DNA of 59,899 bases from JBHENC01 sp051000345 (GCA_051000345.1 JBPCOJ010000003.1:1-59899); one strand, 5' to 3'. Positions 17,003 to 26,403 are shown, counted from the first letter of the stretch. The notes: generated by a model not told the origin, from the sequence alone. Numbers and translations: made by a program.

Positions 17003-18652
17003 TTAAAGCACGCGTGCGACGACAAGCGCGACATCGCCGTTATCGCCGACGACCTTTGTTTCGAGCGCGTTGTTTCCCGTTAATTGATTGACGTATTCGA
17101 CAGGCACGATGACGAGCACCGTGCCTCCTTTGCGGCGCGCAGCGTCCAGCAATGGCGCAACACCTTCGAGTTTTGTCGGCGAGCCGTCTTCATCGTAGTC
17201 CATGCGTCCGGCGGCGTAAAATTCCGCAGAGCGTTCGACGGTGTGGAGTTGCAAAACGGGCGTTGCGGCGAAGCCTTCGCGCGCTGCCTGCTGTAATAAT
17301 CCGCGCACGGATTCCTGCTGTGAAACACGATTGCTCACTAAATTGATCCCGAGCGCCGTCGTCGTAAACATCGCGCAGACCAAGAGCGCCGCGCACAACT
17401 CTCGACGGCGCGTCCAAATTAAGGCAATGGCGCTCGCGGCAAGCAAAGGCAACGCGATGATGAGCGCACCGGCAGGCGACAAATAGTTTATGCGCGTCGC
17501 AAAGACAGCTCCGCCAATCACCAGCAAAAACATCAGCGCGCCCGTCACGCGCATCACGATCAAACCCGTTGCTTCGCCGCGCAGATAACACACGAGGCGT
17601 TCGCCTGTGAGCAGCGCGGCGGCGGGCAGCGCGGGCAAAATGTAGCCGGGCAATTTTGAAGTCGAGAAGGAAAAAAAAGTTATTGGTACAATCAGCCACG
17701 CTATAGCAAAGACGCGCAGCTTGCTTGCCGATGTCGGCGCATGATGATTGGAGCGCGGCACGCTGACAAGCGCCCACAACAGAAACAGCGACCAAGGCAC
17801 GCAGAGCATCAGCAGCACAGGCACGTAAAAATAGAACGGCTGCGGATGATGATATTTGTTCGAGAGATAACGCGCGAAGTGGTGCTGTATGAAAAATTGA
17901 TCGATGAAATACCAGCCGTGTCGCCACATCACGGGCGCATACCACACTGCGCTCGTGAGCAGCGCCAGCGGCGTTCCCCACACCACACTTACGCGCGTGC
18001 GATTGTCAGGCCACGCACGACGCAACGCGAAATAAACAAAAACAATCGCATACGGCAGCACGATGCCGATCAAACCTTTTGCCAGCAGCGAGGCTCCGAC
18101 GAACATGTAAAACCCTGCGAGCAACCGACCTCTTTTTCGTTCATCGGCTTCCGTCTCCGCGACGAAAAAACATGCGAGCGCGAGCGTGATCGTCATCGTC
18201 ACAATCACGTCGAAGCTTGCGCCGCGCGCGAAGATCATTAAGCCCAAAGACGACGCGAGCGACGCGCTGCCGCACAAAGCGAGTCCCGTCAATTCTTCCC
18301 TGCCGTCGCGCGCTTCCTCTACGCGAATCCCGATCCAGAACACGCCGAAAATCGTCAACAGCCCCGCGCACGCAGGGCCGAGCCGAGCCGCCCATTCAGA
18401 CACACCGAACAGGCCGTAGCAAGCCATCATCATCCAGTAAAGCAGCGCGGGCTTTTCAAACCACAGATGCCCGCCGAGCGTCGGTGAAACCAAATCCACG
18501 CGCAGCCACATCTCGCGCGCGACTTCCGCATAACGCGGCTCATCAGGCCCGATAAAAGGCACATAGCCCAAGCCGTAAAAGTAGAAAGCGCAGACGGCGA
18601 CAAAAAAGAAAAGCCCGGCTCGTTTAGCAAACGTCGAAAGTTCCAAACGCAA
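17003..18652 (-). CDS. ArnT/PMT-type membrane glycosyltransferase (GT39/GT83-like)
   Basis: 549 residues with about eleven hydrophobic helices. The first periplasmic loop has the family signature GPDEPRYAEVAREMW followed by WFEKPALLYWMM, where the Asp-Glu is the metal and catalytic site of ArnT and related enzymes. These proteins move sugars from polyprenyl-phosphate donors to lipid A, proteins or other lipids on the periplasmic face of the inner membrane. The C-terminal soluble part (about 430-549) is family-variable. The acceptor cannot be told from sequence. It is followed by a convergent gene with almost no spacer. Confidence 0.83.
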   Translation of the reverse strand: MRLELSTFAKRAGLFFFVAVCAFYFYGLGYVPFIGPDEPRYAEVAREMWLRVDLVSPTLGGHLWFEKPALLYWMMMACYGLFGVSEWAARLGPACAGLLTIFGVFWIGIRVEEARDGREELTGLALCGSASLASSLGLMIFARGASFDVIVTMTITLALACFFVAETEADERKRGRLLAGFYMFVGASLLAKGLIGIVLPYAIVFVYFALRRAWPDNRTRVSVVWGTPLALLTSAVWYAPVMWRHGWYFIDQFFIQHHFARYLSNKYHHPQPFYFYVPVLLMLCVPWSLFLLWALVSVPRSNHHAPTSASKLRVFAIAWLIVPITFFSFSTSKLPGYILPALPAAALLTGERLVCYLRGEATGLIVMRVTGALMFLLVIGGAVFATRINYLSPAGALIIALPLLAASAIALIWTRRRELCAALLVCAMFTTTALGINLVSNRVSQQESVRGLLQQAAREGFAATPVLQLHTVERSAEFYAAGRMDYDEDGSPTKLEGVAPLLDAARRKGGTVLVIVPVEYVNQLTGNNALETKVVGDNGDVALVVARVL

Positions 18653-18660
18653 TCACCCGT

Positions 18661-18868
18661 TAAAACAGTTTTCAGTTTTCAGTGGTCATTTTCAGTTGCG
18701 AGTAGTCAGCCAAAAGCGCGTAGCGTATCATAACGCGCATGATCGAAGACGCATTATCGCAAGAGGCCTGTGTCTTCGGTCTGCGCGAATTGAACAATGA
18801 ATGAGCGAATAAATTATTCCCGCTCGCCGCTTAAAACTGAAAACTGAAAACCGTCTACTGAAAACTGT
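18661..18868. repeat. Inverted-arm intergenic repeat, CAGTTTTCAGT type
   Basis: The left arm (18663-18700) contains CAGTTTTCAGTTTTCAGTGG. The right arm (18832-18868) contains AAAACTGAAAACTGAAAACC and CTACTGAAAACTG, complementary to it. A spacer of about 130 bases has no ORF I can support. It separates two divergent genes and should therefore lie in both leaders. Confidence 0.7.
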
Positions 18869-18874
18869 TCCATC

Positions 18875-19870
18875 ATGTCTCTACGCACAGCCGTCGTCGG
18901 CGTCGGCCATCTCGGACGCCAACATGCGCGCATACACAGCGTGCTGCACACAGAAGGCCGCTTGAACTTCATCAGTGTCGCAGACCGCGATGAGGAAACC
19001 GCGCGCCGCATCGCACACGAAAGAGAATGCGAATGGACAAGTGATTGGCGCACGCTGATCGGGCAAATCGATGCCGCGTGTATTGTCTCGCCAACCGAAT
19101 CGCACTGCGAAATAGCCTGCGCGCTGCTCGAAGCGGGCGTTCATGTGCTTGTCGAAAAACCCATCGCGCGCACGTTGGATGAAGCTGATCGAATGATTGC
19201 CGCCGCGAATAAAAGCGGCGCGCTGCTGCAAGTCGGGCATCTCGAACGTTTTAATCCGGCGCTCGTCGCGTTGCGCCCGCATGTAAGCAGCCCGCTTTAT
19301 TTCGAGATACACCGCATCGGCGAATTCACAGCGCGCTCGCTCGACATAGACGTCGTGCTCGATTTGATGATCCACGATCTGGACATAGTGCAGTGGCTCG
19401 TCGGTGAAGATGTCGAAGTCGTAAGCGTCCACGCCGTCGGCATTCCCGTCTTGACCACGCGCGTAGACGCCGCCAACGCGCGCCTCGAATTTGCGAGCGG
19501 CGCAGTCGCCAACATTACCGCATCACGCATCGGCACGGAACGCATACGCAAGATGCGCTTTTTTCAGCCGCACGATTACGTCGCGGTTGACTATGCGACG
19601 CGCTATGCTTCGATCAGTAGTTTAATGCCGCCGCAACAGCACAACGTCAATGCGCGTCCCGGCGTCAACACGCGCGTCTTGGAGATTGTGGACACGGAAC
19701 CATTGCGCGCGGAGATAGAAGCATTCATTGATGCCGCGCAGAACAATTTGCCTTCGCCCGTCAGTGGTCTTGAAGGACGCCGCGCGCTTGCCACTGCTCT
19801 CTCGGCGCTCAAGGAAATCGAAGAGCACACAATGCGCGCAGGATTGCACATGCTCGGCAAAAAAGACTGA
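18875..19870 (+). CDS. Gfo/Idh/MocA-family oxidoreductase, GnnA-like
   Basis: 331 residues. The N-terminal NAD-binding fold has VVGVGHLGRQHARIH (6-20) and the EKPIARTLDEAD block. The C-terminal domain carries VGHLERFNPALVAL and VLDLMIHDLDIVQWLVG. These blocks resemble UDP-N-acetylglucosamine 3-dehydrogenase (GnnA), which prepares the 3-amino sugar for some lipid A types. No lpx gene is in the window, so this specific role is inference; a dehydrogenase of a nucleotide sugar or inositol is the safer call. Its stop overlaps the next start by one base (TGATG). Confidence 0.8.
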   Translation: MSLRTAVVGVGHLGRQHARIHSVLHTEGRLNFISVADRDEETARRIAHERECEWTSDWRTLIGQIDAACIVSPTESHCEIACALLEAGVHVLVEKPIARTLDEADRMIAAANKSGALLQVGHLERFNPALVALRPHVSSPLYFEIHRIGEFTARSLDIDVVLDLMIHDLDIVQWLVGEDVEVVSVHAVGIPVLTTRVDAANARLEFASGAVANITASRIGTERIRKMRFFQPHDYVAVDYATRYASISSLMPPQQHNVNARPGVNTRVLEIVDTEPLRAEIEAFIDAAQNNLPSPVSGLEGRRALATALSALKEIEEHTMRAGLHMLGKKD

Positions 19871-21021
19871 TGAACGGCGCGCCACAAAATCAAATCGAAG
19901 CGCTCTTAACGAAGCACATCGCGGCAGGCGATTTTCCTTCGGCTGTTTATCTCGTCGGCGAGCGAGGCCGCGTTTGTTTTGAAGGCGCGCTCGGTGATGC
20001 CGTGCGCGAACCAACCGCGCGCCACGCAGCGCCCGACACGATTTACGATCTCGCTTCGCTCACCAAGCCTTTAATCACAGGCTTGCTTTGCGCGCGCCGT
20101 ATTGAACGAGGTGAATTATCGCTCGACGATTCAATCGCGCGGTATCTACCTGAATTCGACACGCAGGAGAAACGCGCGATCAACGTGCGCCAACTTCTTA
20201 CGCATACGAGCGGCCTTCCCGCGTGGCTTCCGCTCGCGCTCATCACAAACGGCGAACGAAGCCGCACGCTTGATGCCATCGCCAGCCAATTGCTCGAAGC
20301 TGCGCCCGGCACGCGTGTTCGTTACAGCGATCTAGGATTTATCACGCTCGGCTTTCTGCTCGAAAAATTAGCGTGTGCGCCGCTTGCCGAAATCGCGCGC
20401 GCGGAAATCTTCGCGCCGCTCGAATTACAGCGCACGTTTTTTAATCCGCCCGCCAGTCTGCGCGACGCGATTGCGGCGAGCGAAACGGGAAATTTTTACG
20501 AGCGCCGGATGAGCGAAGAACAAAGCGCGACAAGCGACGCAGAATTTATATCGAATAAACCGCACGCATGGCGCGAACATTTAATCTGGGGCGAGGTACA
20601 CGACGGCAACGCTTATTTTCTCGGCGGCGCAGCCGGTCACGCCGGACTTTTTTCCACCGCGCGCGAAGCCTTCCGCATCGCACAACAATTCATCGCAGGC
20701 GAAACGCGATTGCTTGCGACGGAAACATGCGCGCTCTTTCACACGAACATGACGCAAGGTTTAGAAGAAGCGCGCTCCTTCGCTTGGCAACTCGCGGCGA
20801 CGAAGGATTCAACCGCCGGAAACTATCTTTCGCCCGACAGCTTCGGTCACCTCGGGTTCACAGGCACAAGCTGCTGGATTGATCCCGCGCCCGAACGCAT
20901 CTTTGTTTTGCTCACCAATCGCACGCACGCGCGCTCGTTGCCTTTCGTAAATATCAACAGCGTCCGCCGCCGCTTTCATTTGCTCGCCGTCCACGCGCTC
21001 GATTATCCCAACAACGAATAA
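19870..21021 (+). CDS. Serine hydrolase of the beta-lactamase / class C-like esterase family
   Basis: 383 residues. The active-site motif is S63-L-T-K66 in DLASLTKPL, followed by Y152-S-D in RYSDLGF and a C-terminal GHLGFTGTSCW block in the KTG position. No signal peptide is visible, so it may be cytosolic, like some EstB-type esterases and D-aminopeptidases; some family members recycle cell-wall peptides or cleave esters. There is no basis for calling it a resistance enzyme. It is translationally coupled to the oxidoreductase gene before it. Confidence 0.8.
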   Translation: MNGAPQNQIEALLTKHIAAGDFPSAVYLVGERGRVCFEGALGDAVREPTARHAAPDTIYDLASLTKPLITGLLCARRIERGELSLDDSIARYLPEFDTQEKRAINVRQLLTHTSGLPAWLPLALITNGERSRTLDAIASQLLEAAPGTRVRYSDLGFITLGFLLEKLACAPLAEIARAEIFAPLELQRTFFNPPASLRDAIAASETGNFYERRMSEEQSATSDAEFISNKPHAWREHLIWGEVHDGNAYFLGGAAGHAGLFSTAREAFRIAQQFIAGETRLLATETCALFHTNMTQGLEEARSFAWQLAATKDSTAGNYLSPDSFGHLGFTGTSCWIDPAPERIFVLLTNRTHARSLPFVNINSVRRRFHLLAVHALDYPNNE

Positions 21022-21046
21022 AGCGATGCTCCCTGAAAAGAAACGC

Positions 21047-21177
21047 ATTGCCAATCTGCGAATTAAAGTGAAATGAATTGTAAGGACAGGGCATGTCCCT
21101 GCCCGATTCTTGTGCAACCGCGCGGGCAGGGACAAACCTTGTCCATACAAACTCATCCTAATTCGCAAGTTGGTATA
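21047..21177. repeat. Nested inverted-repeat element
   Basis: Outer arms are TTGCCAATCTGCGAATTA (from about 21049) and TAATTCGCAAGTTGGTAT (about 21159-21176). Inner arms are GGACAGGGCATGTCCCTGCC with CGGGCAGGGACAAACCTTGTCC (about 21083-21147). The whole could fold into one long hairpin downstream of the beta-lactamase-like gene. Confidence 0.7.
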
Positions 21178-21275
21178 AGATAAGGCGTGCGCCCGCCGTG
21201 CGTCGCAGGCAAAGCGATAAGTTCAAGCGTGCGCCGTAACTTCAATAGCAATTTTTAAGCGCGCTTACATTCTTC

Positions 21276-23675
21276 ATGCTTAGACGAAACAAAAAGCTAA
21301 CAGGCACAGACGGGCGTTCGAGCGTCGTGTCATTGTTCGTCGTTACCGCGCTTCTGATTTCATCAATAGCAACGGCGCAGGAACAGACACGCCCGCGCCG
21401 CAGCACCACGCATGTAGAGGAAGCGCCGGAGATTGCGCCGCCCACGCGCGCACAGGCCACGCCCTTGATCGCAACGACGGCGCGTCTTACAAACGAACCA
21501 TTGCTGCGCATCGGCCTTGCGACGCAAGCGCGCTCCGTGACGATTTCCACCAACGCGAAAAGTTTAATCAAGGAAGCAAACGAAGGCGACGCGCCGGAAA
21601 TTCTCAACATCGCGCGCCTACGCATCGAGCCGCGCCTTCTGCCGCAATTTCCAAACGCTATGCCGCCGCGCACAAACGCCGTCCCGCTTTACGGAGCCGC
21701 AAACAACGACACCATCGCGCGCACCAGCGCAAAGCCCGTTTTGCGCGATACATATTATCCAAACAGTGCCGACGATGTGGATGACGAAACGCTTGCCGAC
21801 GCGCCGATGAGCGCTAACGCGCCAAAGAGTGGCGGCGCATCAATCCCTTCGCCCGTCCCTGCGCCTATCGCTTCTTCGCCAACCGCGCCGCGTTCTTCTT
21901 CGATCAACGCATCTCCAATCGGCGTTCGTTCCGTCGCGCGCATTAGCGCCCCGTCGCGCGAACTCGTTGCGTACTCGACGGGCGCAGCGAGGCTGTTCAA
22001 TTCACGCGCGCCCGTCGTGTTCGCGTCCGACGACGAGCGCGCGACGCCCGTGCGCTTCAACGAAAAACCGTATCGCGGAAAGCTCGAAGTTTTTACGAAT
22101 CCTTCCGGCACGCTCACCGTCGTCAACGTCGTTTCCCTAGAAGATTATGTGCGCGGCGTCGTACCTAATGAACTATCGCCCGGCGCGTATCCGGCCATCG
22201 AAGCATTGAAGGCGCAGGCCGTCGCCGCGCGCACTTACGCATTCCGAAATCGCGGGCAGTTTGCCGCCGACGGATTCGATTTATTGCCGACCACGCGCTC
22301 GCAAGTTTACGGCGGACTCTCGACAGAGCAAACGCTTTCGACGCGCGCCGTCGAAGAAACGCGCGGCATCATCGCCACTTACAAAGGTGAGCCGATCAAT
22401 GCGCTCTACACTTCGACATGCGGCGGGCGCACGGAAAACGCCGCCAACATTTTCGGCAACGAAGTGCCTTACCTGCACGGGCGCGAATGTGCCGTTGAAG
22501 GCAAAGCTGCGTTCTCTCCGCTGACCATCGAAACCTCGCGCGAATTGCCCGACATACGCAAAGAAGAAAACGCCGCCTTAGCGCGCGACACAGCGCTGCT
22601 TGCCACACACAATTTCAAACTTCCCGCGCGCATCACCGATTCATGGCTCGCCGCGTCCGCGACAAACGCCGACATAAGCAGTTGGCTTTCTTCAGTCGCG
22701 CAGCTTTCGCGGCAAGGTTTTCATCTTGTGATCGGCGAAGACGCGACGCGCTCCGCCGGTTTTAGTTCCGCGCTCGTCTCTGTTTTTTACGGAGACAATC
22801 GCGCCGATACTCTGCTCAATAACGCAGACGTCGATTATCTGCTTTCCTTCCGCGATGCGGGCAACATACCGCAACGCAATCGCGCCGACGTTGCTTTGCT
22901 TTTACGCGACGGACAGCTTGCGCTTTACCCGGACGCAATGCTCAAGCCGCGCGAAGCAATGCCGCGTTCTCGCGCTTTACATACCATCGCCCGACTGCTC
23001 GAAACGCGCAACGCATTTCTTTTGCAGAAGGCTGTGGCACGTCCGGCGTCGGCAGGCGCGCTCGTTCTTCGTTCCGGCAAGAACCGCGATCAAACTTTCC
23101 CTGTCAGCCCGGACGCATATCTTTTCCGCGCTTACGGCGAAAACGTTTACCCTGCGCGCTCCCTCGTACTCGTCGGCGGCGAACCCGTCGCGTACCATAC
23201 AAACACGCGCGGCGAAGTAGATTATCTGGAAGCGCGCGCGGCTCCGAACGGCGCGGCGTCTGATCGCTTTTCTCCATTCACGAATTGGACGACGACGCTC
23301 ACGCTTGCAGATGTCGCCGCGCGTCTCTCGCGCTACACGCGCGGCACGGGCGCGCTCCAAGATTTGCGTGTCGCCGCGCGCGGCTCATCCAGACGCGCCA
23401 CAGACCTCGAACTCATCGGCGCAAACAGCACGGCTCACTTGCGCGGCGGACGCATACGCTCCGCGCTCGGCCTGCGCGAACAACTCTTCGTCATCGACCG
23501 CGAGCGCGACTCTACAACGGGACGCATCAACGCTTTCACGTTCACAGGGCGCGGCTGGGGGCACGGCGTCGGCATGTGTCAGGTAGGAGCCTACGGCCTC
23601 GCACGCTCCGGCCAGACGTATGACCGAATCCTCAAGGCCTATTACACAGGCATCGAGTTGACGAAGTTTTATTAA
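21276..23675 (+). CDS. SpoIID/LytB-domain protein (secreted peptidoglycan-active)
   Basis: 799 residues. A signal peptide (about 15-35) is followed by a long Pro/Ser/Thr-rich segment. The SpoIID domain begins at 288 with LEDYVRGVVPNELSPGAYPA and KAQAVAARTYAFRN, and the Cys/Gly-rich STCGGRTENAANIFG region follows. It closes far downstream with GRGWGHGVGMCQVGAYGLAR and ILKAYYTGIEL. SpoIID-type proteins are lytic transglycosylases acting on denuded glycan strands. Between the two halves lies an insertion of about 300 residues not seen in Bacillus SpoIID. A cell-wall remodelling role is likely, not sporulation. Confidence 0.85.
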   Translation: MLRRNKKLTGTDGRSSVVSLFVVTALLISSIATAQEQTRPRRSTTHVEEAPEIAPPTRAQATPLIATTARLTNEPLLRIGLATQARSVTISTNAKSLIKEANEGDAPEILNIARLRIEPRLLPQFPNAMPPRTNAVPLYGAANNDTIARTSAKPVLRDTYYPNSADDVDDETLADAPMSANAPKSGGASIPSPVPAPIASSPTAPRSSSINASPIGVRSVARISAPSRELVAYSTGAARLFNSRAPVVFASDDERATPVRFNEKPYRGKLEVFTNPSGTLTVVNVVSLEDYVRGVVPNELSPGAYPAIEALKAQAVAARTYAFRNRGQFAADGFDLLPTTRSQVYGGLSTEQTLSTRAVEETRGIIATYKGEPINALYTSTCGGRTENAANIFGNEVPYLHGRECAVEGKAAFSPLTIETSRELPDIRKEENAALARDTALLATHNFKLPARITDSWLAASATNADISSWLSSVAQLSRQGFHLVIGEDATRSAGFSSALVSVFYGDNRADTLLNNADVDYLLSFRDAGNIPQRNRADVALLLRDGQLALYPDAMLKPREAMPRSRALHTIARLLETRNAFLLQKAVARPASAGALVLRSGKNRDQTFPVSPDAYLFRAYGENVYPARSLVLVGGEPVAYHTNTRGEVDYLEARAAPNGAASDRFSPFTNWTTTLTLADVAARLSRYTRGTGALQDLRVAARGSSRRATDLELIGANSTAHLRGGRIRSALGLREQLFVIDRERDSTTGRINAFTFTGRGWGHGVGMCQVGAYGLARSGQTYDRILKAYYTGIELTKFY

Positions 23676-23743
23676 AGCAGCCTGCGCTGTCAGCCCTTAC
23701 AAACAGACAGCTAAAATCTATATTGCAGCGGAGGGGCAGTAAC

Positions 23744-24634
23744 ATGACCTCACGAACTTTTCTGATTTCTTTCGCCTTGCTTTTGGTGATTTCAAATTCA
23801 ACGAATCAGCCTGCGTTCGCGCAAGAAACAAGCAAACAGGCTGCTGTCAAGTTTGATGAATTTGGTGATGAACAGTATTCATCTATAATCGCGCGTCTTG
23901 ATAACTACGCAATACAATTACAGAACCAACTGAATGTGAAAGGCTTTGTTGTTACTTATCGCAGTCGGCGTGACCTTCCCGGCCTAAGTATCAGCATGGC
24001 AGGATTTGTCAAAAACTATTTGGTCAAGGCGCGTGGCATCGCCGCCGAACGTGTGGTGACGGTAGATGGCGGCATAGCTCTATGCTTGACCTATGAACTC
24101 TGGATAGTGCCTGTTGGCACAACTCCAAAGCCCAGAAGCGATGCTTACGGCGATCAACCTCCAGCTCCCGATTCAGTATATAAATATGCTGAATATTATT
24201 ACTCTCTGCCGCAAGATTTTAGTGAGAATGGAGGTGACGTTTTTGAGCATAGCCTCGCAATTCTCGACGGTTTCGCAGCGGCCTTGCGTAGGCAACCTCA
24301 TACGCGCGGATTTATCATCGCTTATTCGCAATACCGTGTTGAGCGAATAGATAGCAGCGAGTTTTCTTCGGGTCATATGGTGAGAAGTAAATCATACATG
24401 CGCGATTATCTGGACGCTCCCAGAACAGTACGAAAGATATTACAAACCGAAAGAAACCATTTGATTAAATCTTATGGCGTTGCTCCATCAAAAATTATTA
24501 CTGTTAATGGTGGCTATCGTAAGCTGCGGCAAGTAGAGCTTTGGATTGTTCCTCGCGGTGAGCACGCGCCGATTGCGACTCCAAATGCTTTTCCCAAACA
24601 GCGCGCAAAACGTCGCACAATGCGCCGGAGATAA
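23744..24634 (+). CDS. Secreted protein with two copies of an unnamed ~110-residue domain
   Basis: 296 residues from ATG 23744, which has a GGAGGGG ribosome site 8 bases upstream; a TTG at 23723 is less likely. A signal peptide (1-27, ending AFAQ) is followed by two related domains. Each runs: an acidic/aromatic start, a helix (DNYAIQLQNQL / LDGFAAALRRQ), (G)F-(V/I)-(V/I)-(T/A)-Y strand, (N)-(Y/H)-L-(V/I)-K followed by G-(I/V)-A, (V/I)-(V/I)-T-V-(D/N)-GG, and ELWIVPxG. The pattern recalls OmpA-like alpha/beta modules, but I do not recognise a named family. Similar domains seem common in acidobacterial secreted proteins (memory, not checked). It is coupled to the glutaredoxin gene. Confidence 0.75.
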   Translation: MTSRTFLISFALLLVISNSTNQPAFAQETSKQAAVKFDEFGDEQYSSIIARLDNYAIQLQNQLNVKGFVVTYRSRRDLPGLSISMAGFVKNYLVKARGIAAERVVTVDGGIALCLTYELWIVPVGTTPKPRSDAYGDQPPAPDSVYKYAEYYYSLPQDFSENGGDVFEHSLAILDGFAAALRRQPHTRGFIIAYSQYRVERIDSSEFSSGHMVRSKSYMRDYLDAPRTVRKILQTERNHLIKSYGVAPSKIITVNGGYRKLRQVELWIVPRGEHAPIATPNAFPKQRAKRRTMRRR

Positions 24635-24891
24635 TGTGTATGCAGAGTAACGCCGCCACCGCAGCGCCCGTGACGCTCTACGTTGTGCCAGATTGCCCTT
24701 TGTGCGCGCGTGCGTGTGCGTGGCTCGATGAACATAATATTGAATACGTCGAGCGCGATGTGGCAAATGATTTCGGAGCATTGCGGGCGATGCACAGATT
24801 GACGCGGCAGCGGTTTGTGCCTGTGTTTGAAATGAACGGGCGCGCGCTCGTGCGTCCAACCGAAACGGAGTTGGCAGAACTTTTACTGTGA
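24634..24891 (+). CDS. Glutaredoxin-like thiol-disulfide protein
   Basis: 85 residues. A thioredoxin fold with the CPLC active site in TLYVVPDCPLCARACAWLDE, the VERDV strand and the cis-Pro region FVPVFEMNGR. Family size fits small glutaredoxins (about 80-90). It probably reduces disulfides or mixed glutathione-type adducts in the cytosol. The start overlaps the stop of the preceding gene (TAATG), and a tiny membrane-protein gene follows after 7 bases. Confidence 0.8.
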   Translation: MCMQSNAATAAPVTLYVVPDCPLCARACAWLDEHNIEYVERDVANDFGALRAMHRLTRQRFVPVFEMNGRALVRPTETELAELLL

Positions 24892-24898
24892 TTCAATA

Positions 24899-24994
24899 AT
24901 GCGTTTTTCTCGCGCACAACTCATCGGCGCACTTTTATTGCTGGCGATTATCTGGGCGGTAATCCTCTTTCGTCTTTTCTTTTCCGGCGCGTGA
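24899..24994 (+). CDS. 31-residue single-pass membrane peptide
   Basis: An ATG-initiated frame of 31 codons encodes MRFSRAQLIGA, a hydrophobic helix LLLLAIIWAVILFRLFF and a short SGA end. The positive residues at the N-terminus and the 17-residue apolar stretch are those of a small inner-membrane protein. Its TGA overlaps the GTG start of miaA by four bases (GTGA), and it begins 7 bases after the glutaredoxin stop, so it lies in a tight operon. No Shine-Dalgarno is clear; translation may be coupled. It is too short for most gene finders. Confidence 0.6.
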   Translation: MRFSRAQLIGALLLLAIIWAVILFRLFFSGA

Positions 24995-25947
24995 TTATTT
25001 CCCACCAAACAGAGCAACCGATCATCGTTATCGCGGGGCCGACGGCTTCGGGTAAAAGCGAACTCGGCATCGAATTGGCGCTGCGGCTTCGCGGCGAAAT
25101 AATCAATTGCGATTCGGTGCAGGTTTACCGCGAAATAGAAATTGCGACAGCGAAGATTCCCGTACACGAGCGGCGCGGCATCCGTCATCACTTGATTGAT
25201 TTTGTGCCGCCCACGCGCAATTACACGGCGGGCGAGTGGGCAAGCGATGCGACGCAACAGATTGAAGAAATCGAAGCGCGCGGGCAAACGGCCTTGATCG
25301 TCGGCGGCACGGGCTTTTATCTGCGCGCGCTGCGGCGGCCTTTTTTTCCGTCACCGCCGACAAACGAAGATTTGCGCGCGCGCTTGACGAAGCTACGCAC
25401 GACGCGCGGCCTCGAACATTTCCACAAACTTTTACACAAACTCGATCCGGCATCTGCTGCTGCGCTGCATGTGCGCGATTGGCCGCGCGTGCAGCGTGCG
25501 CTCGAAGTGCGATTGCAAACCCGCCGGACTTTGTCCGAACAATTACCCGCGCGCCCGTTGCCGCCCGCGCTCGCCGCGCGCATTCGCGTCTTTGCGCTTG
25601 CACCCACGCGCGCAGAACTTTACGAACGCATCAACCGCCGCGCCGAAGCACATTTTGCCAGTGGCCTCGTCGAAGAAGTGCGCGGGCTTTTGAATCGCGG
25701 CGTGCCAGCCGAATCCAACGCGCTCGGCGCGCACGGTTATCGCCGCGTCGTCGAATACTTGCGCGGCGAACGAACACTCCAGAGCGCCGTCGAACAAACG
25801 AAGCTCGACGTGCGCCATTATGCTAAACGGCAAGTGTCTTGGTTCCGGCACGAGCCGGGCGTCGAATGGCTCGAAGGCTTCGGCGATGACCCGCAAATAC
25901 AAAAGCGCGTCTTTGAAAGAGTTGCAGAAAAAGAACAAGAAGTGTAA
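24991..25947 (+). CDS. miaA: tRNA dimethylallyltransferase
   Basis: 318 residues from GTG 24991. The P-loop IAGPTASGKSELGIEL (about 10-25), CDSVQVYREIEIATAKI and VGGTGFYLRALRRPF are MiaA signatures, with the conserved GAHGYRRVVEYLRG region in the C-terminal half and TKLDVRHYAKRQVSWFR near the end. MiaA adds an isopentenyl group from dimethylallyl diphosphate to A37 of tRNAs reading UNN codons. hfq follows, the classic miaA-hfq order. Confidence 0.95.
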   Translation: MIISHQTEQPIIVIAGPTASGKSELGIELALRLRGEIINCDSVQVYREIEIATAKIPVHERRGIRHHLIDFVPPTRNYTAGEWASDATQQIEEIEARGQTALIVGGTGFYLRALRRPFFPSPPTNEDLRARLTKLRTTRGLEHFHKLLHKLDPASAAALHVRDWPRVQRALEVRLQTRRTLSEQLPARPLPPALAARIRVFALAPTRAELYERINRRAEAHFASGLVEEVRGLLNRGVPAESNALGAHGYRRVVEYLRGERTLQSAVEQTKLDVRHYAKRQVSWFRHEPGVEWLEGFGDDPQIQKRVFERVAEKEQEV

Positions 25948-26091
25948 GGAAGAAGTAAGGCGCGCAATTGCGGGCATTAGTTGCCGGACATTTCGACTTT
26001 TTCTTTTGCGTTATGCGTGAGGCGTAGTGTAATCTAATGTGTCAATTATTGCCGCGCTCTGAAATTGTTATTTACCCGACCGGAGACTGTG

Positions 26092-26403
26092 GTGGAACCC
26101 AAACCGACTCCCCAAAATATTCAAGATGCTTTCCTGAACACTGTGCGCCGCGAGCGCAGCACGGTGACGATTTACTTGATGCACGGCGCAAAGCTTTCCG
26201 GGCGCATCAAGAGTTTCGACAAATTTTCGATGCTGCTCGAATGCGGCTCGCAGGAGCTTTTGATCTTTAAGCACGCCATCTCGACCATTTCACACACGCG
26301 ACGCGCGAGCGGCGATCTGCGCGGATTTCACACAACAGACTCGACGGTTTCGGACTCCGCTGCATCGTCAAATGAACCCTCCGGCTCGAAAGTTCTTCCT
26401 TAA
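26092..26403 (+). CDS. hfq: RNA chaperone Hfq
   Basis: 103 residues from GTG 26092, chosen because GGAG lies 6 bases upstream; GTG 26089 is only 3 bases from it. The Sm fold is clear: PTPQNIQDAFLNTVRRE, TIYLMHGAKLSGRIKSFDKF (Sm1) and LLIFKHAISTISHTR (Sm2, with KHA in place of the proteobacterial YKHA). A flexible Ser/Thr-rich C-terminal tail of about 30 residues follows. Hfq hexamers bind A- and U-rich RNA to pair small RNAs with mRNAs. It lies downstream of miaA, as in many bacteria. Confidence 0.93.
   Translation: MEPKPTPQNIQDAFLNTVRRERSTVTIYLMHGAKLSGRIKSFDKFSMLLECGSQELLIFKHAISTISHTRRASGDLRGFHTTDSTVSDSAASSNEPSGSKVLP

Noticed and set aside
17190..17981. 263-codon minus-strand frame inside the ArnT-like gene
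   Set aside because: Shadow frame of the membrane transferase; rich in Arg/Ala/His without domain structure.
19870..21021. Antibiotic-resistance beta-lactamase
   Set aside because: No signal peptide and esterase-like motifs; nothing supports resistance.
12029..23675. SpoIVB- and SpoIID-like genes as signs of sporulation
   Set aside because: Both families occur in non-sporulating bacteria as exported peptidase or wall-active proteins, and no other sporulation gene is seen.
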